From assembly GCA_938084685.1 (NCBI GenBank), contig CALKGE010000001.1, forward strand, positions 1,054,001-1,118,000: a stretch of 64,000 bases of DNA, given 5' to 3'. Below the pieces are notes generated by a model. That model was not told the DNA's origin. It worked only from the letters and a program-made list of their open reading frames with translations, and did no database searches. The position numbers and the translations under genes were made by a program. Origin of the DNA: an uncultured Pirellulaceae bacterium. Its GTDB lineage: Bacteria > Planctomycetota > Planctomycetia > Pirellulales > Pirellulaceae. Below, one piece after another: positions 54,268 to 62,601 of the stretch; position 1 is the first letter of the stretch; each line of letters starts with the position of its first letter.

Positions 54268-55197
54268 ATGAAAATAATCCTGGCAGCTCCCCGCGGTTTT
54301 TGTGCCGGAGTCAACATGGCAATCGAATGCCTGGATTTGTCAATTAAGACGTTAGGGCCTCCGGTCTACGTGTATCACGAGATCGTCCATAACAAATATG
54401 TTGTGGAAACCTTTCAGGGCAAGGGTGCTATCTTTATCGACAGCCTGGACGAGGTGCCGATCGGGTCTAATCTGCTGTTTTCAGCTCATGGGATCTCTCC
54501 TCAGATTCGTGAGCAGGCACGCGAACGTAATTTGTATGCGATTGATGCCACCTGTCCGCTGGTAACCAAAGTTCATCTCGAAGCGGTGAAGTATGCTAAA
54601 CAGGGGTACACGATTCTGTTGATCGGTCATGAAGGTCATGACGAAGTGATCGGAACGATGGGGGAGGCTCCCGAGTCGATGATTCTGGTTGAAAGTGAAG
54701 AGGATGTCGATCGCCTTGAAGTTGCAGACGACGCCAAAGTTGCTTATCTGACACAGACCACCTTGAGTGTCGATGATGCCAACCGGATCATTGAACGGAT
54801 TTGTCAACGATTTCCAGATGTTGAGGCCCCACCGAAAGGTGATATCTGTTATGCCACGCAGAATCGCCAGGAAGCGGTTCGGATTATTGCTGACGATGTA
54901 CAGCTGGTGCTGGTGGTAGGAAGTCAGAACAGCTCCAACAGTCAACGGCTCAAAGAGATTGCGATCGAACAGGGGAAAGCCGCGCAGCTGATCGATGGAG
55001 TCGAGGACATCGATGATCGTTGGTTCGAGGGAGTTGAGGCATTAATGATTACGGCAGGTGCGAGTGCGCCTGAGAATCTGGTTCAGGATTGTATTGAATA
55101 TATACGAGCGAATTTTGATGCGGAGCTGGAATCACGAGTGATACGTGAAGAGCAGGTTCACTTTAGCTTGCCCAAAGAGCTGCAGGCATTACTCTAA
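54268..55197 (+). CDS. ispH: 4-hydroxy-3-methylbut-2-enyl diphosphate reductase
   Basis: The 309-residue enzyme makes IPP and DMAPP in the last step of the MEP pathway. The three cluster-binding cysteines are C12 (PRGFCAGVNMAIE), C96 (DATCPLVTKVH) and C194 (GDICYATQNRQEAV), all present at the expected spacing, with the substrate residues in HGISP, IGHEGHDEVIGTMGE, SQNSSNSQRL and TAGASAPENLV. A terminal IspH-specific helix follows. Its stop overlaps the convergent DUF1080 gene by 9 bp. Confidence 0.97.
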   Translation: MKIILAAPRGFCAGVNMAIECLDLSIKTLGPPVYVYHEIVHNKYVVETFQGKGAIFIDSLDEVPIGSNLLFSAHGISPQIREQARERNLYAIDATCPLVTKVHLEAVKYAKQGYTILLIGHEGHDEVIGTMGEAPESMILVESEEDVDRLEVADDAKVAYLTQTTLSVDDANRIIERICQRFPDVEAPPKGDICYATQNRQEAVRIIADDVQLVLVVGSQNSSNSQRLKEIAIEQGKAAQLIDGVEDIDDRWFEGVEALMITAGASAPENLVQDCIEYIRANFDAELESRVIREEQVHFSLPKELQALL

Positions 55198-56505
55198 TTC
55201 AGCTATTCGCAAATTGCGGAAACTCAGATTCGTCGTCGGGTCGTGTCCCTGAATCATGATGGAACCGGCTTTGGTTCGTAATCCTCGGCGAGGATTTTCA
55301 TCGGGCTTCCGTTGGTCGTACCAGTCGCTGACCTGATATCCGTTGACCCAGACGGCAATATGGTTACCCGACATGACGATCGTCTTGTGGAACCATTGAT
55401 TGTCCTGGGCAACAATACGTCGCGCGTCCTGACGGCGAAAGATACCCCCTGTGCCACAGTCGGCTGGCTTGAGCGGGTCACCATCCAGCATGCCATTTTG
55501 AATCTGACTTTCATAGCCCATCATGACGTCGCCAGGGATACAGCGAAGGAAGATGCCTGAGTTCAACGCTTCAGCATAACTGATACATTCAAGTTGCAGC
55601 ACAAAGTCTGCATAGTGTCCTTCGGTTTCGAGTTGCCCTCGGCCATTGACGACATTTAAATCTCCATCGTCCGTGACCGAAAAAGTACTTTCCATTTCCG
55701 GGTATTCAATCCAACCGGACAGGTCAGTTCCGTTGAAGATCGAGTTCAGACTTAACGGTTGAAGCAGTATGTTTCTAAAGGAGACTTTGCCAGAATTTAG
55801 CTGGAGTCCGATAAAGCCACGGGCGATAGGGTTCTCGTCGGTGTAGTCGAGTACGAGGTTGCCATCGACGAGCGCTTTGATCTGGTTTCCGAGTACTGTA
55901 ATTTCTGCAGTCTGCCACTGCCCCGAGGTTGGGGCATTTTCAACTTTGGTGCGTCCCACCAGACTTCCGGTTGGGAAAGGGTTATCTGCCGGGGCGATAT
56001 TAAATTCGTAACAGTCGCTGGTGGGGTCGGTTGGATTTCCGGGAGTGCGGAGGAAGATGCCACTGTTGGTTGTTTGGTCTGCCTTGAATTCCAGCCGAAG
56101 TTTGTAGTCAGTGAATTCTGAGGTTGTGCGGAGGAGTCCTGAATCACCTTCGCTCACGGTAATGGCTCCCTCCTCGACTGCCCAGTTTGCATCATTTTCG
56201 GCTTGCCAGCCGTAGAGACTTCCGCCGTCGAATAGTCGAATCCAACCTTCTACTAAATCTTGAGCTGGTACCGGGATCGGTTCCGGACTGGGTATAACCA
56301 CTGCAGGCGGTTCATGAACTTCTTCTTTGTTATGAGGCCGTCCGGTGTGCCCCGGCTCGATACTGTCATTTGCAGTTGGCTGCTGAACAGCCGAGTTACT
56401 GAGCGGTGGATCATTTTCTGGTGCGTCCGGAGAGCAGCCGGTAAGGGCTGTTAGAGAGATGATGAGGACAAGCAGCAGGAGTCGTTTGGATGGCGAGAAT
56501 TTCAT
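55189..56505 (-). CDS. Lipoprotein with two DUF1080 domains
   Basis: The 438-residue product has a lipoprotein signal with lipobox (VLIISLTALTGC), so it is anchored to a membrane facing the periplasm or outside. After a proline-rich linker come two DUF1080 (3-keto-disaccharide hydrolase/LamG-like) domains: one at about 85-250 (WIRLFDGGSLYGWQAENDAN, LRLEFKADQTTNSGIFLRTP) and one at about 255-438 (IFNGTDLSGWIEYP, ALNSGIFLRCIPGDVMMGYE, HIAVWVNGYQVSDW). These are beta-jelly-roll folds linked to glycan binding or hydrolysis. The two copies are diverged. It overlaps ispH by 9 bp. Confidence 0.88.
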   Translation of the reverse strand: MKFSPSKRLLLLVLIISLTALTGCSPDAPENDPPLSNSAVQQPTANDSIEPGHTGRPHNKEEVHEPPAVVIPSPEPIPVPAQDLVEGWIRLFDGGSLYGWQAENDANWAVEEGAITVSEGDSGLLRTTSEFTDYKLRLEFKADQTTNSGIFLRTPGNPTDPTSDCYEFNIAPADNPFPTGSLVGRTKVENAPTSGQWQTAEITVLGNQIKALVDGNLVLDYTDENPIARGFIGLQLNSGKVSFRNILLQPLSLNSIFNGTDLSGWIEYPEMESTFSVTDDGDLNVVNGRGQLETEGHYADFVLQLECISYAEALNSGIFLRCIPGDVMMGYESQIQNGMLDGDPLKPADCGTGGIFRRQDARRIVAQDNQWFHKTIVMSGNHIAVWVNGYQVSDWYDQRKPDENPRRGLRTKAGSIMIQGHDPTTNLSFRNLRIAELE

Positions 56506-57117
56506 GCTTTGATCTTTGATTCCGCAATAGTGAGAGCAGGGGATACAGGTCCGCCTGTATTATAGCGAGGAGATTCATTTTCTGAGAACGTAGGTTTCCA
56601 CCGACCGCAATGATTAGGCATCCGTTTTGCTCTCCAAAAGTGAGGGTTTGTAAACTTCTACGATCGCTGGAACAATTAGTTTGGATTTCGTCATTGTTTC
56701 CTTAGGGGCGTAAGCTGGATAACCCCTTATGGTAAATAACCCCGCCTTTTCGTTGGAAAATCCAAGAAAATAGCTCACCACGTGGCGGGTTTTTGGAGGC
56801 TTGCTGCGAGCTTAAGTAGAGGAATAGACGAAGCAGTCTGTTTGCAGCCAGGTTGATTACGGCTTATTAAATTGATTCCAGCAAAGCATGTGTGGCAATT
56901 CGACCGGCAATGACGTCCAAGCACTAATAAATGACGCAGTTGTTGGAACAAGTGTCATTGCCTAATCGACTTCCTCCAACCATTTTTGTTCATGACGCCT
57001 GCTGAGGTATTTCGGCGCTTGTTGATAGTGGGCTTCAGAACTGCTGGCAACGGTATATAGGTCAAGCCAACAATGGTCCGTCCTAATTGTTTTTTTTGCT
57101 TTGGAGATAACTTAATT
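56506..57117. other. Long non-coding stretch at the edge of the accessory block
   Basis: 612 bp without a convincing gene. It has ATAACCCC repeated at 56720 and 56738, a CCCGCC (56744) / GGCGGG (56785) inverted pair followed by TTTTT with an inner TTGGA/TCCAA hairpin, and a CCACGTGG palindrome (56779). The CCCGCC/GGCGGG pair with a T-run looks like a terminator on the plus strand but has no plus-strand gene in front of it, so it may end a short untranslated RNA or be a remnant. No integrase or att site was identified. Confidence 0.5.
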
Positions 57118-58554
57118 ATGCTTCCATTTTTCATTCTTTTATCAATTGTACTGGCAGGGCTTTTTGGTGGTGCTTTATATCTTTACTTTCAAGCACGGGA
57201 GGATCGCGACGGCCTCGAAGAAGAACTGGAAAGATTCGAAGGGATAAAGAATCTAGAAGAATACACTGGGCAATTAAAACAGCAGCTTCAAAATGCAAGA
57301 GAAGTCTTACCAGCTTTTGAATCCCTCGCCGACCTGGAACGTCATCGTCTGAAACTTAATTCAGCCATTGAGCAGGCCAACAAATCAAACAATGAATGGC
57401 TCGAGCGGATCGCTGCACAACAAGTGGTTTATGAATCTCTAGTAAAGATGTCTTCAGAGGTAGAGGACAATCTGGAAATGCAACGTTTCGGGTTTTATCA
57501 AACTCGATACGGGTTCGAAGATTCAGAGAGATACAAGATCGAAATTAAGAAGATCCGTGACGAACAGAAATCACAGGTCAAAAACAAAACTGCTACACAG
57601 TGTGCTCAGGAATGGGTGGTTGAGGGTAGCGTTCAGAAAGGTAAGAAGATGATAGCCGAGCATAGCAAGCTCATGCTTCGAGCCTTTAATGGGGAATGTG
57701 ATGCAGCGATTTCCAGCGTCAAATACAACAATGTAGATCGAATGGAAACGCGTATCCAGCGTGCTTTTGATCAACTAAATAAGCTTGGTGAATCGAAAAC
57801 TCTTTTTATCACCAACGGATATCTAAAAGCAAAATTTAAAGAGCTGTACCTGGTTCATGAACACCGAGATCTGCTGAATGCTGAGAAAGAAGAGCAACGT
57901 GCGATTCGAGAACAGATGCGAGAAGAAGAACGAGCACTACGTGAAATCGAAAAGGCCAAACAGGATGCCGAGAGGGAAGAAACGGCTAAAACTTTGGCAT
58001 TGGAAAAGGCGCGACTAGAATTGGCCAGTGCCCATGATGCCGAAAGAGTTAAGCTGAGTGAATTGATTGAAAAGTTAGAGGCTGACTTGCAGGACGCTTT
58101 AGCCCGTAAAGAACGAGCCATTGCACGTGCACAACAAACGCGATCAGGACACGTTTACATTATTTCGAATATCGGGGTATTTGGTGACGATCAGGTGTTC
58201 AAGATCGGTATGACACGGCGTCTTGAGCCTTTGGATCGTGTCAGGGAGCTCGGAGATGCATCAGTACCGTTTCCGTTTGATGTGCACGCGATGATCTACA
58301 CCGAAGATGCCCCAAAATTAGAAAATGAACTACATAGAGCATTTGCGAAGAAAAGACTTAACTTTGTTAATCTACGGCGTGAATTTTTTCGGGTCAGCCT
58401 GGATGAAATTCAAGCTGAGGTACGTAAGTCCTACCCCACTGCTGAATTCGTAAGAATTGCGGAAGCCGAACAATATCGCAGAAGCAATGCCATTAAAGAA
58501 AAGCTTGATGAAGGATTTGAGTTGTCAGACGTGTTGGCTACAATTCCCGTGTAG
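57118..58554 (+). CDS. Membrane-anchored coiled-coil protein with GIY-YIG (T5orf172/MUG113) domain
   Basis: From the ATG at 57118 (GGAG upstream) the product has 478 residues; an ATG at 57073 would add 15 residues without a ribosome binding site. One hydrophobic helix (LPFFILLSIVLAGLFGGALY) is followed by long charged heptad-rich helices (about 40-330) enclosing a DUF4041-like region near 120-220. At about 344-430 is a T5orf172/MUG113 nuclease domain: GHVYIISNIG, VFKIGMTRRLEPLDRVRELG, FDVHAMIYTEDAPKLENELH. This layout is known mainly from phages and mobile elements; a nuclease tethered to the membrane suggests defence or phage-related action, but no role is established. Confidence 0.8.
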   Translation: MLPFFILLSIVLAGLFGGALYLYFQAREDRDGLEEELERFEGIKNLEEYTGQLKQQLQNAREVLPAFESLADLERHRLKLNSAIEQANKSNNEWLERIAAQQVVYESLVKMSSEVEDNLEMQRFGFYQTRYGFEDSERYKIEIKKIRDEQKSQVKNKTATQCAQEWVVEGSVQKGKKMIAEHSKLMLRAFNGECDAAISSVKYNNVDRMETRIQRAFDQLNKLGESKTLFITNGYLKAKFKELYLVHEHRDLLNAEKEEQRAIREQMREEERALREIEKAKQDAEREETAKTLALEKARLELASAHDAERVKLSELIEKLEADLQDALARKERAIARAQQTRSGHVYIISNIGVFGDDQVFKIGMTRRLEPLDRVRELGDASVPFPFDVHAMIYTEDAPKLENELHRAFAKKRLNFVNLRREFFRVSLDEIQAEVRKSYPTAEFVRIAEAEQYRRSNAIKEKLDEGFELSDVLATIPV

Positions 58555-58604
58555 AGTCACAAAACTCCCTGCCCATCAAACAAGCATAAATAAAGGAAGA
58601 TCTT

Positions 58605-58802
58605 ATGTTCGTAAACAACCGTTATGTCAGCCGTTGCTTTTCTACGAGCAGTGAGAATAACCGTGGCCGTTCACGTGATTGGTCTGGAGGTAGTTGGCCT
58701 AAAGACTTTTCCGGTGCGATGATCAGGCAATCGGGATGGTCAGGTGATGCTGTTACGTCTCATGGATTCAGTTCGAGACTAAGAGAGTCTAGACTCCGGT
58801 GA
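58605..58802 (+). CDS. Small ORF with good ribosome binding site, unknown
   Basis: This 65-codon frame begins at an ATG six bases after AAGGAAG, one of the better ribosome binding sites in the region. The peptide is rich in Ser, Arg, Gly and Trp (SGGSWPKDFSGAMIRQSGW) with no signal peptide or membrane helix. No family was recognised. It follows the GIY-YIG gene by 50 bp and ends at the palindrome 58785-58796, so it may be part of the same transcript. Translation is uncertain. Confidence 0.35.
   Translation: MFVNNRYVSRCFSTSSENNRGRSRDWSGGSWPKDFSGAMIRQSGWSGDAVTSHGFSSRLRESRLR
58785..58796. repeat. Perfect 12-bp palindrome
   Basis: GAGTCTAGACTC is perfectly self-complementary and lies at the 3' end of the small ORF at 58605. 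The following 230 bp to the next gene (58803-59029) hold no recognisable coding sequence. It could be a binding site or a restriction-type sequence; no function assigned. Confidence 0.5.
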
Positions 58803-59029
58803 GTAATGAGGGCATATGATGGCCAAATCACCCCTCTTTTCGGATACTACGAAAATCACCGCTTACTACGTCATAGCCGCCGTTACCCGTTACTCCGTTT
58901 GCGTGGGGACTACTGCTGCATCGAACCGGGTAAACTTGCCAGCGAGCGAATTCGTCAGGATTGTATCTGGACTCCCCTCACGTTACCGCGGATTCCAGTA
59001 GGATTCAGAAAATCCGCCGGAAAGTTACC

Positions 59030-59779
59030 ATGAACAATTATGAAAATGTTACCTCTCTCAAAACTTTAACGTGTGACCGATTGAAAGACACACTTCAGCA
59101 GATAGGGTCGCACCGTGAAAAACATTCTCTGACGGATCAGATGCGTTTCTACGTGCCTGAATATTTACTCGACGAAGCAATGGAATACCTAACTGGTGCA
59201 TGGGACATGATCCTAACCGACCGCCCTAAAGCAGCAGTGACACTCGCACGTTGGATCGTTGAAGCGTCTCTGAACCTGTACTGGGTAGTAAGAGGGAACG
59301 CTGGCGAAACTAATGCCCGCCTCAAAGATCTACTAGGAGAAGCTAAGAGACACGAAGCCAACATGTATGAAGCGTTTGCTGAACTGTGGAAGGAGGATGC
59401 GAGTTTGTTCTTGAAAATGGCCAGCGACGCACGTAAAGTCAGAGGACAGGGCCTTGGAGTTGTAGACAGGCTTCCGAATCTAGAAATTCGACTCAAACAC
59501 GTGCAAGCTCCTGACGACTTGTACTCCGTCTACAGGTTATGTTGTGGAGCGGCCCACCCAGCATTAAATGTGTGGGAAAAGTTTGGGCCAAACGGTTCGA
59601 CGGGGCGCGGTAGTCCCATAGACATATACACAGCTTGCTGGATGGCCTCCCATTCGACTCTACATTTGGTTATTACCTCATACATGCTTACCAAACTTGA
59701 AACGATAGATGAGAAAGTAATACGTAGCTGGTGGAAAGAGGACGTGACGCCGTTGCTCGATTCTATCAAAACAGATTGA
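59030..59779 (+). CDS. Helical protein of unknown function in accessory block
   Basis: From the ATG at 59030 the product has 249 residues, mostly helical and charged (TDRPKAAVTLARWIVEASLN, YWVVRGNAGETNARLKDLLG, YSVYRLCCGAAHPALNVWEK). The architecture, including an early ARWIVEASL helix and a late CCGAAHP motif, is reminiscent of the DUF5677/Cthe_2314-like family of defence- and mobile-element-associated proteins, but the match is by eye. Upstream in-frame TTG at 58961 gives an extension with no ribosome binding site. It is flanked by the GIY-YIG gene and an RHS fragment, which fits horizontally acquired DNA. Confidence 0.65.
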   Translation: MNNYENVTSLKTLTCDRLKDTLQQIGSHREKHSLTDQMRFYVPEYLLDEAMEYLTGAWDMILTDRPKAAVTLARWIVEASLNLYWVVRGNAGETNARLKDLLGEAKRHEANMYEAFAELWKEDASLFLKMASDARKVRGQGLGVVDRLPNLEIRLKHVQAPDDLYSVYRLCCGAAHPALNVWEKFGPNGSTGRGSPIDIYTACWMASHSTLHLVITSYMLTKLETIDEKVIRSWWKEDVTPLLDSIKTD

Positions 59780-59792
59780 AAGAGTAGCCATT

Positions 59793-60293
59793 GTGCTTCT
59801 ATGGCCACCAGCCCACTTTGCCGCTTCGAATCAGCAGGAATTGAGTGAAATCATTTTCCGGGCGTCCCAACTTGACGTCCCCCCAATTGATCAGATTCTT
59901 GCTGATGAGGATTCTTCTGGTGATGTACTCTGGGCCCTTACCGATCATGAGGGAAGCGTTCGTGATTTAGTGGAGAATAGCGGTAATGTAGACAACCGCA
60001 TTACCTACGACGCCTATGGAAAGATAACCAGTGAAACCAATTCAGCTGTTGATCATATCTTTGGGTATACGGGCCGAGAATGTGATGTTGAGAGCGATCT
60101 TTAGTACAACCGAGCCAGGTGTTATGACGCTGACGTAGGCCGCTGGCTCGGTGAAGATCCGATAGAATTCTCAGCCCGGGATACGAATCTATCTCGTTAC
60201 GCAGGTAATGGACCGACCAACGCGACCGATCCGAGTGGGTTGTATCAGGAAACGATTGAGAACCCCAACCATTCGTTGGTTACTGCTGGGTGA
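59793..60293 (+). pseudogene. RHS-repeat core fragment broken by a nonsense codon
   Basis: From about 59880 the frame reads as the RHS-associated core: PIDQILADEDSSGDVLWALT, DHEGSVRDLVENSGNVDNRI, TYDAYGKITSETNSAVDHIF, then GYTGRECDVESDL and a TAG at 60102-60104. The same frame goes on after the stop with YNRARCYDADVGRWLGEDPI and NLSRYAGNGPTNATDPSGLY, the canonical end of the core, and stops at 60291. The TAG most likely replaces a CAG or TAC/TAT codon. The several-thousand-residue N-terminal part of an RHS protein is missing, and the residual tip is only about 14 residues. This is a decayed remnant. Confidence 0.88.
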
Positions 60294-60419
60294 GGGACGC
60301 TGATGGGGCATGGCAGTTGTATCTGACCACAATTTTGCATCGGGAAGGTTACTCACCCGATTTGCCGAATGTAAACAATTCTGATCCGCAAGGCATTCGA
60401 GAGATGTGGCAGGCCCCGC

Positions 60420-60902
60420 TCAAGCTGGATCAGCACTCGGAACAATTTCCAGCTGAACCTCTCCAAGAATGCCACCTGCAAGATTTTCGATGGTCACTAG
60501 GCTGCTGCTGTTTTGGTCGAGTTGGGGAAAGTCGACCATAATCTCCAAAAGATTACGAGGTTCCAGTTCACGCTCAATGACCAAAGCAACACTACCTCGC
60601 TCGGCGGAAGCTGAACCGATCGCTTCATGATTCAGGAATACATCCGCCAGTGCGTTCACCTGCTCGAGACGTATTTGAATCGTGTCCCCCTCTTCCAGTC
60701 CCGTCGGTTTATGAAAGTGTCGTTGAAACAGCACCTTGCCATAAAAGTGCGGTCCCAAGGTATCACTCCAGTCCCCCGGAATTGTCATCGTTCCCGGCGA
60801 AGGCACATCCGTACCAGTCTCTTGCGAAACGCCTTCCTGTGTCCAGTATGTGGTGGCGATGGGCGTAAACTGCCACGGCCCTCGTAACCGTATCGAGTGC
60901 AT
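60420..60902 (-). CDS. Stand-alone beta-sandwich protein resembling the glycosidase family 2 sugar-binding domain
   Basis: The 160-residue protein reads like the N-terminal jelly-roll of GH2 enzymes: IRLRGPWQFTPI at the start, TIPGDWSDTLGPHFYGKVLF, FQRHFHKPTGLEEGDTIQIR, and the ADVFLNHEAIGSA motif (like the VWLNGxxxG of GH2), followed by NLLEIMVDF. No catalytic barrel follows, and there is no signal peptide. It starts 11 bp after the pseudopilin stop, so it is the second gene of a minus-strand operon. It may bind glycans, but the cellular location is uncertain. The RHS remnant converges on it. Confidence 0.75.
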   Translation of the reverse strand: MHSIRLRGPWQFTPIATTYWTQEGVSQETGTDVPSPGTMTIPGDWSDTLGPHFYGKVLFQRHFHKPTGLEEGDTIQIRLEQVNALADVFLNHEAIGSASAERGSVALVIERELEPRNLLEIMVDFPQLDQNSSSLVTIENLAGGILGEVQLEIVPSADPA

Positions 60903-60913
60903 GCGAGCGGGCT

Positions 60914-62404
60914 TTATTCCGGAGTGAAGTCGTGAGAAACCGTGAACTGTCGCATTTGTTGCTGACTGTTCTGAAAAGCTCGGACAATGACCTGAAATCC
61001 TCGTAAGGGATACGGGTAGGGTGGTGCGGTTTCTGATTCCTGCGTGTCGTCGACTCCGCCCGTGGCGTTATCATCCAGTCCATTTTGGCCTTCATCGATT
61101 AACGCATCCTGAGCCGAATCCTGATTGAGGCCGTCTCGCTCATATTCAATGGTCCACGTGTCATAAGTACGATAGTTTCCAAACTGAAAATACCGGGGCG
61201 TTGGGGAAGCCAGTAATGGCGGAAGCGTGGTCGTCCTTAACTGGGACCGGGGATCCGGGAGCCACGAGAATGTACTCAATGCCTGACATTGTTGAACAAA
61301 GGCTGGAGCATTATTGGTGAGCGTGTAGGGAAAGGCATAACCCAGATCGACATAGGCCCCACGTCCGACAACTCTTGCTCCATTGATAAAGGCGGTTTCA
61401 TATCCGGGATCACCTGGTGTCAGTGCGGCATCCTGCGTGGGAGCGGTCAGCGCTCTTGCCTGAGGATCGAACACTCTTACATCAAAACCAATGATCTGGT
61501 CCATGAGGACATCCTCTCCCATCGAAATCCCGGATTGAAACGGGACGCGAGCATGACTGAATGGGTAGGGGAAATTGGCATCCACGTTGTTGTTGATGAT
61601 CCCGGCCGGAATATGCGCCACACGGTTTTGTCGCATCGTTAAATCGGCCAGACTGTTCGCACTGATCGTTCCGTTAGGATTGATTCGAATCGAAATGTCA
61701 TTGTTGTTCAGAAATAACGCGGCAGCAGCGGCTGGATAGGGGGTCCCATTTGGTTGAAGCAGGACTCCCTGAGGACCATTGAGATCAGGGCGAATCAGCA
61801 ACGCGCGACGCCGCAGTGTCGCCAGCGGCATTCCGTTGTGATTTAACACTCCCAACTGACCTTCAGCCGGTTCGTCGAATGTTCCATCCCCATTATTATC
61901 CAGACCATCCCGCAGAAATTCAGTGTTTCTTGGTTCCAGCCAGTAAATGACCTCGGCATTGGGAGATTCGATCACTTCGAAATTTCGAGTGCTTCCCAGC
62001 AAGCGACCTTCGATCCTGCCAGAAAATGGATTGGTCAGTCGTCGGGATGTGAACATGATCACATCGTCCGTGTCTCCAGTGAGGTTATCCAGGCCCAAAC
62101 TGGTATTCACAAAATCATTGTCAATCCCTTCGATGATTTCGAAGTAGCCCATTCCAGCGCCGGCTGATGTGTTGGGGACGGCCTGCACCGTGATTCCCTG
62201 AAAGTCAGCTCGCATCGTGTTGGTAATATTGCGCAACTGGGTAGATATTTGAACAGACGCCCGGCCCTTGGTTACAGATTTCGTGATTTGACGAAATGCT
62301 TCGACCACACCAATGACCAGAACCAGGCCAAGAGTCGTGGCGACCATGAGTTCTACCAGTGTGAGGCCGCGACGTTTGAATAAACGATTTGGGTGATTCA
62401 TCAA
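60914..62404 (-). CDS. Prepilin-type pseudopilin (PulJ/PilW-like), 496 aa
   Basis: The N-terminus is a class III prepilin signal: KRRG, cleavage after Gly13, then LTLVELMVATTLGLVLVIG with Glu at +5, and a helix continuing to VVEAFRQITKS. The rest is a long extracytoplasmic beta-rich region containing DGLDNNGDGTFDEP and GLNQDSAQDALIDEGQNGLD, acidic calcium-binding-like loops. Size (496) far exceeds ordinary pseudopilins (200-250), but planctomycete minor pseudopilins are often this long. It belongs to a type II secretion or type IV pilus-like system whose other genes are not in the window. The upstream gene is divergent. Confidence 0.88.
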   Translation of the reverse strand: MMNHPNRLFKRRGLTLVELMVATTLGLVLVIGVVEAFRQITKSVTKGRASVQISTQLRNITNTMRADFQGITVQAVPNTSAGAGMGYFEIIEGIDNDFVNTSLGLDNLTGDTDDVIMFTSRRLTNPFSGRIEGRLLGSTRNFEVIESPNAEVIYWLEPRNTEFLRDGLDNNGDGTFDEPAEGQLGVLNHNGMPLATLRRRALLIRPDLNGPQGVLLQPNGTPYPAAAAALFLNNNDISIRINPNGTISANSLADLTMRQNRVAHIPAGIINNNVDANFPYPFSHARVPFQSGISMGEDVLMDQIIGFDVRVFDPQARALTAPTQDAALTPGDPGYETAFINGARVVGRGAYVDLGYAFPYTLTNNAPAFVQQCQALSTFSWLPDPRSQLRTTTLPPLLASPTPRYFQFGNYRTYDTWTIEYERDGLNQDSAQDALIDEGQNGLDDNATGGVDDTQESETAPPYPYPLRGFQVIVRAFQNSQQQMRQFTVSHDFTPE

Positions 62405-62601
62405 TGTTCCGGTTCGCGAATGCGTATGAGAAGCCGTATTGTGTTGCCCTTCTTCTCTAAATATTACTCAACTCCGCCTTCTCGGGGAACATGATTCCAA
62501 AACTTCCTGTTACCAGGAGGGATTTTTTCCCAGAGGATATTCGTGAACTTATCGGCAAATAATATGGACACTACCGTCAATAATAGATTTAAATACGCGT
62601 C

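Noticed and set aside
58806..59033. Two overlapping short open frames between the small ORF and the helical protein
   Set aside because: They overlap each other, have no ribosome binding site, and show no coding features.
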